Part shown: positions 25,196 to 33,151 of the stretch, in pieces
Position numbering within the stretch: the stretch's first letter is position 1
How the letters are laid out: every line of letters starts with the position of its first letter
DNA from: G965247475 sp965247475
GTDB taxonomy: Bacteria > Chloroflexota > UBA11872
Direction of reading: 5' to 3'
NCBI GenBank assembly: GCA_965247475.1
Contig: OZ252016.1
Span: forward strand, 992,001-1,056,000
DNA: 64,000 nt
The notes under the pieces: generated by a model
Told to the model about the DNA's origin: nothing
The model's input: only the letters and a program-made list of their open reading frames with translations
The model's database searches: none
Made by a program: the position numbers and the translations under genes

Positions 25196-26710
25196 CTACT
25201 TGGGGATCGCCCGCGGGTCGGGCCAGCGCATCCGCGCGCGGTAGAACGATGGCGCGTAGGACGTTGCGTGCAGCGGTTTCGCGTAGGGGCCGGCGGTCGC
25301 GCTTACGGTGCCCTGATCCATCGTCTGCGGCAGCGGTCCGCCGAGCAGATTCTCGATCCGTGACCGCAGGGTGCCGACGACGTCGGGATGCTGGTCGTGC
25401 ACGTTCCACAGCTCGTCTGGATCCGCGGCGAGATCGTAGAGCTCGGGCGCCGGGTCCTCGCGATCCCATGCCGTGACGTAGCTCCAGCCGCGATCCCGGA
25501 CCGCGATGCGGGACATCCAGGCGGTGGTGGCGAAGTCCCGGCCGCGTGCCTCTCGATCGGCCGCCAGCGGCCAGACGCTTCGACCGTCGATCGACTCCGT
25601 CAGTTCCAGATAGCCCGCGAAGTCCAGAATCGTGGCCGCGAGGTCGTAGTTCTGCACGAACGCGTCGACGTCGCGGTCGGCGAATTGCGAATCCGGATGC
25701 CGGATCATGAGATTGAGCCGCGTGTTGAAGGGATGCAGCTCGGTCTCGCGCTTGCCGAATCCGGTGTGATCGTTCAGCTCGGTGTCGTGATCCGAGAAGA
25801 AGATGACCACCGTGGAGTCCCGCAGGTTCTGGCGATCGATCTCGTCCAGGAGCCTGCCGACGTACTTGTCGGTGAACGTCACCTCGCCCAGATAGCACGC
25901 GGTGTAGTAGTCCGCGAGCTCCGGGGAGACGCCCTCGCTGGATGCGCCGCGCATGTCGGAGTGCAGCGTGGGGTCGAGAATGTGGTCGAGCTGCTGGTAC
26001 TTCGGCCCCTCCCAGGTGTCGTTGTACGGCGTGATGTACGAGACCGGCGGGTCGAAGACCTCGTGCGTCTCGAAGCAGTCGACCCAGAGAAAGAACGGTG
26101 CGTTGGCGGCGTTCTCGCGCACCCAGCGGGAGGCGGCGTCGAACACGCGGGGCGCGAACCAGTCGTCTTCGGACGCCCGATCCCGGATGTTGTGGAGGTA
26201 CTGCAGCACCTGGCCTTCCTTGTAGAGGTCGGCCGCCGAGTCCTCCGGCGCGCGCGGCACGTAGTCGCCGAAGTAGCCCTTGAAGACCTCGGCGATCGAG
26301 TCCCAGGCGCCGATCTTCCAGCTGTCGCTGGTCTGCCCGCGAATGTGCTCGAACGTCGTGAAGCCGCGGGTGTGGTTCATGTTGGGCTTGAACATGTGCG
26401 GCGTGTCGCCGATCAAGCCGGTGGCGTAGCCCCGTTCGACCAGGCGCTCGGCCACCGTCAATTGCTCGTCGGGGATCTCGTGCCACCCGTAGAACCCATT
26501 CCGAAACGGAAACCCGCGCATGCCAGTGAAACAGCCGTTCCGCACCTGCACCGTCGGACCCGGCTCGGTGAAGCACTCGGTGAATCGAACCGACTCGGCG
26601 GCCAGCTGGTCGAGCGCCGGAGTCGCCACGTGGCTGAGCTTCTTTCCCGGCCCGACGATATCGGCGCGAAACGTATCGAGGCAGATGACGACGACGTTCA
26701 GCGGGTCCAT
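25196..26710 (-). CDS. Sulfatase-like hydrolase with Thr at the formylglycine position
   Basis: About 504 residues from ATG 26710 (MDPLNVVVICLDTFRAD; an upstream ATG at 26752 would add 14 residues). The metal-binding Asp is in CLDTFRAD. Where sulfatases have C-x-P-x-R, this protein has T-V-Q-V-R followed by NGCFTG at the canonical spacing. Both the Cys/Ser and the Pro are therefore replaced, and Thr53 takes the nucleophile position. Later motifs are VIFFSDHDTELNDHTGFGK (metal ligands) and AATILDFAGYLELTESIDGRS. No signal peptide. Paralogue of the gene at 5.0-6.5 kb and parent type of the fragment at 17.2-17.9 kb. It may cleave phosphoesters or sulfate esters without FGly. Confidence 0.87.
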   Translation of the reverse strand: MDPLNVVVICLDTFRADIVGPGKKLSHVATPALDQLAAESVRFTECFTEPGPTVQVRNGCFTGMRGFPFRNGFYGWHEIPDEQLTVAERLVERGYATGLIGDTPHMFKPNMNHTRGFTTFEHIRGQTSDSWKIGAWDSIAEVFKGYFGDYVPRAPEDSAADLYKEGQVLQYLHNIRDRASEDDWFAPRVFDAASRWVRENAANAPFFLWVDCFETHEVFDPPVSYITPYNDTWEGPKYQQLDHILDPTLHSDMRGASSEGVSPELADYYTACYLGEVTFTDKYVGRLLDEIDRQNLRDSTVVIFFSDHDTELNDHTGFGKRETELHPFNTRLNLMIRHPDSQFADRDVDAFVQNYDLAATILDFAGYLELTESIDGRSVWPLAADREARGRDFATTAWMSRIAVRDRGWSYVTAWDREDPAPELYDLAADPDELWNVHDQHPDVVGTLRSRIENLLGGPLPQTMDQGTVSATAGPYAKPLHATSYAPSFYRARMRWPDPRAIPK

Positions 26711-26818
26711 GCGCCTGCCTGCCTTCCAGTCGAGACGTGTCGCGGTCGACACCGAGATTATGGGCCGCGCGGCCGGGGTGACTCTAGCGGAAGCGCCACG
26801 GGACGGCGAGGGCGCATA

Positions 26819-27829
26819 TCAGCCGGTCGCCGTTGCCTGAATCAGCGCGCGCATATAGCCGGCGGACCAGGCCTTCACCACGTCCTGCGTCGGCGTGTCG
26901 CCGGTGAGACCTGGATAGTGGTCGGGCGTCACATACCCGTCGTAGCCGACCTCGTGCAAGGTCCGCATCAGCGCCCGCGCATCGAACGCGCCCTCGTGCG
27001 GCAAGACCTCCTGGAACGCTGAGACGTCGCCGCGGACGTTTCGGAAGTGGATGTAGAAGAGCTTCCCGGCGGCCGCGAATCGGCGCAGCCCCGCGTCCAG
27101 ATCGGCGCCAGCCTCCTGCATGGTTCCCAGGCAGTACGCGAGGCCCGCGCGGGGGTCGTCGTGCCGCTCCAACATCGCCGCCAGGCCCTCGTTGCTCGAT
27201 AGCTCTTGCTCGACGCCCAGGTACTCGGGCAGCGGCGGGTCCTCGGGGTGGAACGCGATCCGCACGCCTGCCTCGTTCGCGACGGGCAGCATTGCGTCCA
27301 TGAAGCGATCGAGGCGGCGCCGGACCTCCGCGGCCGGCGCCAGGATCATGCGAGCCGGCCCGCCGTCGACGCCCCAGGTGATTCGATCCTGGGTCCGAAT
27401 ACGCGCGGCATCGAAGGTGCGGAGCGTGGCGCCGGCGGTTCCGACCGGATCGTGCGCGTATCCCGGCCATTCCGGCTGCTCCTCGACCGCGTGCGCGACC
27501 GAGAACCCGTTCGTGACCATCTCGATACCGACATCGCCGACGATTCGGAGCGTTTCGGCCAGGTTGCGCAGCTCGCGGTCGCCCTGCTCGGGGCGTCCCT
27601 GGAGGACGCCCCGAATGAGCGGTCTGATCTGCTCGATGGCGTGGAGCTGGAGGCCCAGGTCGTCGAACCGGCGCGCCAGCCGGCGCAGGCCGTCGGCGTT
27701 AGGCCGGCCGTTCGTCGCCAGGCCCGGCACGCCGGCGACCGGGACGCTTCCACCATCGACGCCCATCTGTGCGGCGCGCTGAAGCTGGTCGGGCGAGGGA
27801 TCGTTGAAGACCAGGCCGAGCTTCACCAT
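26819..27829 (-). CDS. Mannonate dehydratase-like TIM-barrel enzyme (UxuA family)
   Basis: A 336-residue protein. Motifs resembling D-mannonate dehydratase: RIAFHPEDPPLPEYLG (metal-binding His), AGLAYCLGTMQEAG (Cys ligand region), LFYIHFRNVRGDVSAFQEVLPHEG (His/Arg/Glu) and the C-terminal VTPDHYPGLTGDTPTQ (Asp-His). These map onto the xylose-isomerase-like barrel with a Mn/Fe site. The usual enzyme converts D-mannonate to 2-keto-3-deoxygluconate. The N-terminal third diverges, so a related sugar acid may be the substrate. It lies in the same direction and 66 bp downstream of the TPP enzyme gene. ATG 27829. Confidence 0.75.
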   Translation of the reverse strand: MVKLGLVFNDPSPDQLQRAAQMGVDGGSVPVAGVPGLATNGRPNADGLRRLARRFDDLGLQLHAIEQIRPLIRGVLQGRPEQGDRELRNLAETLRIVGDVGIEMVTNGFSVAHAVEEQPEWPGYAHDPVGTAGATLRTFDAARIRTQDRITWGVDGGPARMILAPAAEVRRRLDRFMDAMLPVANEAGVRIAFHPEDPPLPEYLGVEQELSSNEGLAAMLERHDDPRAGLAYCLGTMQEAGADLDAGLRRFAAAGKLFYIHFRNVRGDVSAFQEVLPHEGAFDARALMRTLHEVGYDGYVTPDHYPGLTGDTPTQDVVKAWSAGYMRALIQATATG

Positions 27830-27895
27830 CGGTGGCGCGATGGTCCCACACCCGATGCGCTGGCCGGCCGAGCGAAGGTGTCGCCGGGCAGCGCG

Positions 27896-29509
27896 CTACT
27901 CGACCGTGAAGGGCCTCCGCAGGGCCGCCGGGACATCGATCACCGATGGCCGGTCGAGCTCAAGCGCGTGGCGCAGCGTGTCGCTCAGCGTCTCGGGCGT
28001 CGCGCGCAGACCCACGGCGCCGAACGCCTCCGCATACTTCACAAAATCGGGATTCACCAGGTTGACCTCGTACTCCTGCCCGTAGTCGCGGAGCAAGTCT
28101 TCCTTGATCGCGCCGTAGGCGTTGTCGTTGATGATCACGACCGGCACGTTTAGCCCCAACTGCACCGCCGTCGCCAGTTCCTGGCCGGTGAACAGGAATC
28201 CGCCATCACCCGTGACCGCGATCGCCGGCTGGTCGGGCGCCGCCAGCTTGGCGCCCAGTGCTACCGGGTAGCCGTACCCGAGCGTCCCGAATCCAAGTCC
28301 GTACAGCCACGTGCGCGGCTCGTAGATCGGGAAGAGCTGCCGCGCCCAGTAGCCGAGCAGGTGCGGATCGCAGCCCACGATCGTGTCGCGCGGGATCGCC
28401 TCCCGAATCGCCTGCATCAACTGCCACTCCAGCGGCCCGCGCTCCGCCAGCTCGGCGCGCACCGTCGCCCGCGCGGTTCGCGCATCATCGGTCCACCGCT
28501 CGTGCGCCAGACCCTTCGTGTCGATGGCGTCGAGGATGGCCCGCAGCGCCGACCGAGCGTCCGCGTGGATGCCGAGGCTGGCGGGGTAGTTCTTGCCCGG
28601 CTGGTCGGGATCGATGTCGATGTGAATCAGATTGTCCGGGATCGGGATCGACCAGCCCTTCGTGGTCTGATAGCAGAAATGCGTGCCGACGGCGAGCACC
28701 GCGTCCGATCGCTCCAACAGCGCATTCACCGGTCCGTGACCGGCCAGGTTGCCGATCGCCAATGGATGGTCGTCGGCAATTGAGCCGCGCCCGTTCGAGC
28801 TGGTGATCACGGGTGCGTCGAGTCGCTCGGCCAGCTCCTGCAACTCGGTCCACGCTTCGCCCGCGATCACGCCCCCGCCGGCCCAGATGAGCGGTCGTTC
28901 GGCGGTGACCAGGCGCTCGGCGGCGCGCTCGAGATCGCGCGCGTCTCCGGCGGGCCGCTCGAACGATTCGCCGGCGAGGATCTCCACCTCGGCTTCCGCT
29001 TTGTAGACATCGTGCGGGATCTCGATCACGGCGGGGCGAGGTCGATTGACGTGGATCTGGCGCAGGGCTTCGTGGATCACGCCGGGAATCTCCGCCGGTG
29101 ACGTGACCTGCCGCGCCCACTGGCTCAGCCGGCTGAGGAGCCCCAATTGATCCTTGCTCTCGTGGATGATCCCGCGATCCTGGTACAGGTACTGCGAGAG
29201 GTCCTCGGCGGTGATGTACAGCAGCGGCGTCGAGTCGCCGTGCGCCTCGCCGAGCGGCGTGGCGAAGTTTGTCGTGCCCGGGCCGGCGGTCCCGAGAACG
29301 GTGGCCGGCTTTCCGCTCGCCCGCGCCAGGCCGATCGCCATGAACCCGAGGCCCTGCTCGTGTCGCCCGAGCACGTGCCGGATCTTCTGCTGCGCCATGA
29401 GCCGGCCGTACAGGTGCTGGGTGTGATGGCCGGGAATGCCGAAGACGGTGTCGACGCCTTCGGCGATGAGGCTCTGGACGATCGCTTCCGAGCCGGTCAT
29501 GACGGGCAT
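27896..29509 (-). CDS. Thiamine pyrophosphate-dependent enzyme, acetolactate-synthase-like
   Basis: A 537-residue three-domain TPP enzyme. The N-terminal Pyr domain has VFGIPGHHTQHLYG and the catalytic Glu in LGRHEQGLGFMAIGLARASG. The central domain has ERPLIWAGGGVIAGEAW and DNLIHIDIDPDQPGKNYPAS. The C-terminal PP domain shows the TPP motif GDGGFLFTGQELATAVQLGL ending in INDNAYG. FAD-binding and valine-regulatory features cannot be judged. Candidates are acetolactate synthase catalytic subunit, glyoxylate carboligase, benzoylformate decarboxylase or sulfoacetaldehyde acetyltransferase; no ilvN is adjacent, which argues against classical AHAS. Likely a unit with the mannonate-dehydratase-like gene. 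Confidence 0.8.
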   Translation of the reverse strand: MPVMTGSEAIVQSLIAEGVDTVFGIPGHHTQHLYGRLMAQQKIRHVLGRHEQGLGFMAIGLARASGKPATVLGTAGPGTTNFATPLGEAHGDSTPLLYITAEDLSQYLYQDRGIIHESKDQLGLLSRLSQWARQVTSPAEIPGVIHEALRQIHVNRPRPAVIEIPHDVYKAEAEVEILAGESFERPAGDARDLERAAERLVTAERPLIWAGGGVIAGEAWTELQELAERLDAPVITSSNGRGSIADDHPLAIGNLAGHGPVNALLERSDAVLAVGTHFCYQTTKGWSIPIPDNLIHIDIDPDQPGKNYPASLGIHADARSALRAILDAIDTKGLAHERWTDDARTARATVRAELAERGPLEWQLMQAIREAIPRDTIVGCDPHLLGYWARQLFPIYEPRTWLYGLGFGTLGYGYPVALGAKLAAPDQPAIAVTGDGGFLFTGQELATAVQLGLNVPVVIINDNAYGAIKEDLLRDYGQEYEVNLVNPDFVKYAEAFGAVGLRATPETLSDTLRHALELDRPSVIDVPAALRRPFTVE

Positions 29510-29559
29510 GGGTCACGGGCCTCCGTGGTTCGGTCAGCGCCGATGGTAGCCGAGGTCGA

Positions 29560-31146
29560 CTACCGCCGATCCCCGGACATCCTACCGATCGCCCGGCGCG
29601 CGAACCGCCACAGCTGCGTCACCTCAGGCACGCGCAGTAGCGCGAGCGAGAGCCCGTAGACCAGAGCCACCGCGGCGACTCCCGCGATCAAGGTCGCCCA
29701 GCCCGCCTCGGCGCCGGGCTCGAGGCCGCGGATCGCCAGTTCGCGGACGGCCACCGCCGCCGCCGCCGACACGCCGCCGGCGATCGCGAGCTTTACGAGG
29801 AACGGCCGCGCGCCGGCGGGTCCGAACCCTCGCATGCGCCGCCAGAGCAACACCCCGAGCACGAGGCCGTGGAAGCTGTTCTGCACGGTGTTCGCCGTCA
29901 CCAACCCAAAGACCCCCGCCGGCTGGACCAGCGAGAGCGCCACCGCGAGATACACCAGGCCCCCGACAACGCCGATCAGCGCCGGCGTGACCGTGTTCTT
30001 CATGGCGTAGAAGGCCGCGATGAACAGCTGGTCGAGCGCGGTGAACGGCAACTGCACCGAGTAGATCAACAGCGCCGTGCTCACCGGAACGGTGGCGTCC
30101 GGACCGAACGCGCCGTGTTCGAACAGGGCGCGAATCACGGGTTCATTGAGGGTGGTCAACACCACCGTGGACGGCACGATCAGCAACAGCGCGGCCTTTG
30201 CGGCCAGGACCAGCGTGCGCTTGTACGCCTCCGCCTCGGGCAGCAGCGCCTGCGACGCGGGCGCGGCACGGGCGAGCGCGGGGAGAAAGGCCAGTGCTAT
30301 CGCCGACGCGATGAGGCCGAGCGGAAACTGCTGCAGGCGGGTCGCGAAGCGCATGATCGCCAGGCTGCCCTCACCGGTTCGGGACGCCAGATTGGTGTCC
30401 GCGACCACCAGGATCTGCGCGAACACCAGCCCGGCCGCCACCGGTGCATACAGTCGCAGGGCGCGGGAGAAGTCCTCGTTGTCGCGCCAGCGCGGGACGG
30501 AAAGCCAGGCGCGATCGCGTATCAGGCCGGGGACCTGGATCGCGAGGTGCGCGCCCGCCCCAGCCAGGTAGCCGAGCGCGACGCCCGGCGGCCCAATGAT
30601 TGGCGTCAACGCCAGCGCGAAGACGATCAGCGTGGCGTTCAGCGACGCGGTACTGAACGCGGGGAACGCGAATCGATCGCGCGCGTAGAGGCGCGCCATG
30701 GTCACGGCGGAGACCCCGAGGAAGAGCACGCCCGGCACCGTGATCCTCGTAAGCAGCACCGCCAGATCGCGCGTCTCGGGCGACAGCCCGGCGGCGGCCA
30801 GATCGATGATCGGCTCCGCCAATAGGACGAGCAGGCCCACCGCGGCCACCAGCGCCACGGCGGCCGACACGAGAATGGTGGAGAACGCCCGCCGCAGCCG
30901 CGGTTCGTCGCTCGTGAGGTCGCTGAAGATCGGGATCAGCGCGCCGGCCACGGCGCCGCCGATCATCAGCTCATGCAGCATCTGCGGGATGCGAGTGGCC
31001 ACTTCCAGTGCGTCGGTCTCGGCGCCGACGCCCAGCAGCGCGGCGATGACCGGCTCTCGAACGAGCCCAAGCCCGCGACTCAGGACGTTTCCGGCGGCGA
31101 TCAGCAGCGCGGCGAGCGCGATCCGACGCGCCTGCGGCTCGATCAC
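29560..31146 (-). CDS. murJ: Lipid II flippase MurJ
   Basis: About 528 residues and 14 hydrophobic helices of the MOP/MATE superfamily. Family features: RGLGLVREPVIAALLGVGAETDALEVATRIP at the N-terminus, GALIPIFSDLTSDEPRLRRAFSTI, RLQQFPLGLIASAIALAFLPALAR in the centre, and FYAMKNTVTPALIGVVGGLV with ANTVQNSFHGLVLGVLLWRRMRG later. It flips the peptidoglycan precursor lipid II across the membrane. The start is placed at GTG 31146, which overlaps the TGA of the rfaE2 gene by 4 bp (GTGA), a sign of translational coupling. The longer open frame upstream is the antiparallel-looking shadow of rfaE2. Confidence 0.9.
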   Translation of the reverse strand: MIEPQARRIALAALLIAAGNVLSRGLGLVREPVIAALLGVGAETDALEVATRIPQMLHELMIGGAVAGALIPIFSDLTSDEPRLRRAFSTILVSAAVALVAAVGLLVLLAEPIIDLAAAGLSPETRDLAVLLTRITVPGVLFLGVSAVTMARLYARDRFAFPAFSTASLNATLIVFALALTPIIGPPGVALGYLAGAGAHLAIQVPGLIRDRAWLSVPRWRDNEDFSRALRLYAPVAAGLVFAQILVVADTNLASRTGEGSLAIMRFATRLQQFPLGLIASAIALAFLPALARAAPASQALLPEAEAYKRTLVLAAKAALLLIVPSTVVLTTLNEPVIRALFEHGAFGPDATVPVSTALLIYSVQLPFTALDQLFIAAFYAMKNTVTPALIGVVGGLVYLAVALSLVQPAGVFGLVTANTVQNSFHGLVLGVLLWRRMRGFGPAGARPFLVKLAIAGGVSAAAAVAVRELAIRGLEPGAEAGWATLIAGVAAVALVYGLSLALLRVPEVTQLWRFARRAIGRMSGDRR

Positions 31147-31643
31147 GTGCGCCGTTGGACTCTCGAAATCAGGTCCCTCGATGACCGGCCGGGGACGAGC
31201 GGCACGAAGCGAACCTGGATCCCCAATCGATCGACCGTTGCCTGTTCGGGAAGGTCCCGCCCGCCGACCGACGCGTCGTAGTCGGCGCCCTTGACATAAA
31301 CATCGGGGCGGACCCGCTCGATGAGCGCATCGGCCGTGGCCTCGTGCATTGCCGTGACCGCGTCGACCCACCGGATCGCGGCCAGCAGTTCCAATCGGTC
31401 CTCCAGCGGGAGGAGCGGGCGGCCGTTCCCCTTCAGCGAGCGGACCGAGCGGTCGTCGTTGACCCCGACCACGAGCGCATCGCCGAATGTGCTCGCGCTC
31501 CGCAAGAACGCCACGTGGCCGCCGTGCAACAGGTCGAAGCAGCCGTTGGTCAGCACGAGCCGCCGTCCGTCGGCGCGTGCCCGCTCGCAGTACGCCGCGA
31601 GCTCCGCCCGATCGACCGCCGGGGCCTCAGCCGGACGCGACAT
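31143..31643 (-). CDS. rfaE2: D-glycero-beta-D-manno-heptose 1-phosphate adenylyltransferase (RfaE2/HldE C-domain)
   Basis: A 166-residue nucleotidyltransferase. The diagnostic LTNGCFDLLHGGHVAFLRSA contains the HxGH motif, VVGVNDDRSVRSLKGNGRPLLPLEDRLELLAAI is typical of RfaE2, and RPDVYVKGADYD is the ISSTK-equivalent region. It transfers AMP to heptose 1-phosphate in ADP-heptose synthesis. In many Proteobacteria it is the C-terminal half of HldE, but here it is a separate gene. It overlaps the end of rfaE1 by 17 bp and the start of murJ by 4 bp, so the three form one operon (rfaE1-rfaE2-murJ). Confidence 0.9.
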   Translation of the reverse strand: MSRPAEAPAVDRAELAAYCERARADGRRLVLTNGCFDLLHGGHVAFLRSASTFGDALVVGVNDDRSVRSLKGNGRPLLPLEDRLELLAAIRWVDAVTAMHEATADALIERVRPDVYVKGADYDASVGGRDLPEQATVDRLGIQVRFVPLVPGRSSRDLISRVQRRT

Positions 31644-32673
31644 GGACCTCGGCCAGAATGTCGTCGGCGCTGGCGACGGCGGCGCCCATGCGGCGCACCA
31701 CGACGCGGGCGGCGAGATCCGCGAGCAGCGCCGCCTCCAGCGGTGCGGCGCCGGCGATCAGCGCGGCCGTCATCGCTGCGGCGACCGTATCCCCCGCGCC
31801 GGTTGGGTCGGCGACGTGCGTCACTTGGGCCGGGATGTGCACGGCCGGGTCGGCGGCCGTGGCGAGCACCATCCCGGCCTCACCCAGCGTCACGAGCACG
31901 GTGTCGATCTCGAGCAATTCGCGCAGCTCGGCCGCGCCCGCACGCATCTCGTCCGGTTCGCCGAATTCGCGCCCCAGCTCACGCTCGGCCTCCGGCTGGT
32001 TGGGCGTCGCAAGCGCGACGCCCCGAAAGCGCGACAGCTCCCCGTGCGCGTCGACCGTGACCGGGACGGCGTGCGTCGCGGCGAGCGGCAGCACGGTGTC
32101 CACGATGGCGCGACTGACCAAGCCGTTCTCGTAGTCGGAGATCACCAGCGCGCTCGCCGCCGGAATCGCCGCTTCGAGGTAGAGCAGCAACTGCTCCTCG
32201 ACCTCGGGACGAAGCTCGCTGCGATCCACGCTATCGACGCGCGCGACCATGCGCTGCGGCCGCTGGCGATCGCCGCCCGCCCAGACTCTGAGCTTGACGG
32301 ACGTGTTGCGGCTCGCATCGTGCATGACCCCGGCGGTGTGGATTCCCTGCGACTCGAGCTGCTCGCGCAGCGCATCCGCCATCGAGTCGGCGCCGACCAC
32401 GCCGGCGACCAGGACCTCACTGCCGAGCGCTCGCAGATTCGCCGCCACGCTGGTTGCGCCGCCGGGTCCCAGCAGACGCGCGTCTTGCTCGATGACCGGG
32501 ATTGGCGCTTCCCGAGCGACGCCCCTGGCGCGGCCGATGACGTGCTCATCCACCATCATGTCGCCGAGCACGATGACGCGGGCGCCGGCCGCGCCGGCCA
32601 GGATCTCCCGCGCGCGCGCGGCCGACAGTGCGGCGGGCGCCGCGGCGCCGGAGACCTCCTCTGTTCTCGCCAT
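31627..32673 (-). CDS. rfaE1: Heptose 7-phosphate kinase, PfkB family (RfaE1/HldE N-domain)
   Basis: About 348 residues from ATG 32673 (MARTEEVSG). PfkB features: VIVLGDMMVDEHVIGRARGVAREAPIPVIEQ at the N-terminus, GGATSVAANLRALG (the glycine-rich sugar site), and the C-terminal ATP/anion-hole signature VTHVADPTGAGDTVAAAMTAAL. The opening block LGDMMVDEHVxGxxxGxxxEAPxPV is specific to RfaE1. It phosphorylates D-glycero-D-manno-heptose 7-phosphate at O-1. First gene of the rfaE1-rfaE2-murJ unit. Divergent from the small basic protein gene, with about 300 bp between them. Confidence 0.9.
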   Translation of the reverse strand: MARTEEVSGAAAPAALSAARAREILAGAAGARVIVLGDMMVDEHVIGRARGVAREAPIPVIEQDARLLGPGGATSVAANLRALGSEVLVAGVVGADSMADALREQLESQGIHTAGVMHDASRNTSVKLRVWAGGDRQRPQRMVARVDSVDRSELRPEVEEQLLLYLEAAIPAASALVISDYENGLVSRAIVDTVLPLAATHAVPVTVDAHGELSRFRGVALATPNQPEAERELGREFGEPDEMRAGAAELRELLEIDTVLVTLGEAGMVLATAADPAVHIPAQVTHVADPTGAGDTVAAAMTAALIAGAAPLEAALLADLAARVVVRRMGAAVASADDILAEVHVASG

Positions 32674-32973
32674 CACGCCATCCTCGCCCACGCGGCTCGG
32701 TCTACTATGAAGCGTGACGCCGCGCCGCAGCGTGATGATTGTCTCGCAGGCGGGGTCGGGGCGTGACCAACCTGCTCGCGCGTGCACCGCTGGTGGTGAG
32801 CGGGAGGCTGCGGTCCACGCCGGCTCGCGGAACGCCGGTCCGACCGGCGCTTGTTTCCAAGTTGGCAGCTACCCATCGGCCGGGCGCAGCGTACCAGAGC
32901 GCCTGAGGGTCGCTGCTATCATGAGCGGACATCCGAATCGGCGGGCGCCAATCGCGCGCGGGTAGACCCTATT

Positions 32974-33108
32974 GTGAACAAGAGCAGGCGCGTCGCGTGG
33001 CGCAAGCACCGCAAGGCCGCCAAGAAGCACCGTCGCCGGCGCGCCGCCGAGCGGCAAGAAGCCGATACGAAGGAACGCCGGCGCGGCAGGTCCAGCTCCA
33101 AGAGCTAG
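32974..33108 (+). CDS. Small very basic protein (44 residues), probably ribosome-associated
   Basis: GTG 32974 opens a 44-codon frame: VNKSRRVAWRKHRKAAKKHR, then RRRAAERQEADTKERRRG. About half of the residues are Lys or Arg. The pattern S-R-x-x-x-W-R-K-H-R-x-x-x-K-K is like short ribosome- or RNA-binding tails (bTHX/AURKAIP1-like proteins) and like small ORFs often found in GC-rich bacteria. It ends at TAG 33106-33108 and is followed 43 bp later by the M16 peptidase gene. The short length leaves some doubt. The 32674-32973 spacer shows no other gene and must hold the promoters of the divergent genes. Confidence 0.5.
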   Translation: MNKSRRVAWRKHRKAAKKHRRRRAAERQEADTKERRRGRSSSKS

Positions 33109-33151
33109 CGGCTGGCTCAATGGCGCGCCGAACCGTTCGCCTCCCCCATCG

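Noticed and set aside
29560..31371. A longer MurJ starting at 31371
   Set aside because: The extra N-terminal residues are Arg/Gly-rich antiparallel-frame sequence inside rfaE2; the GTG at 31146 overlapping the rfaE2 stop is a better start.
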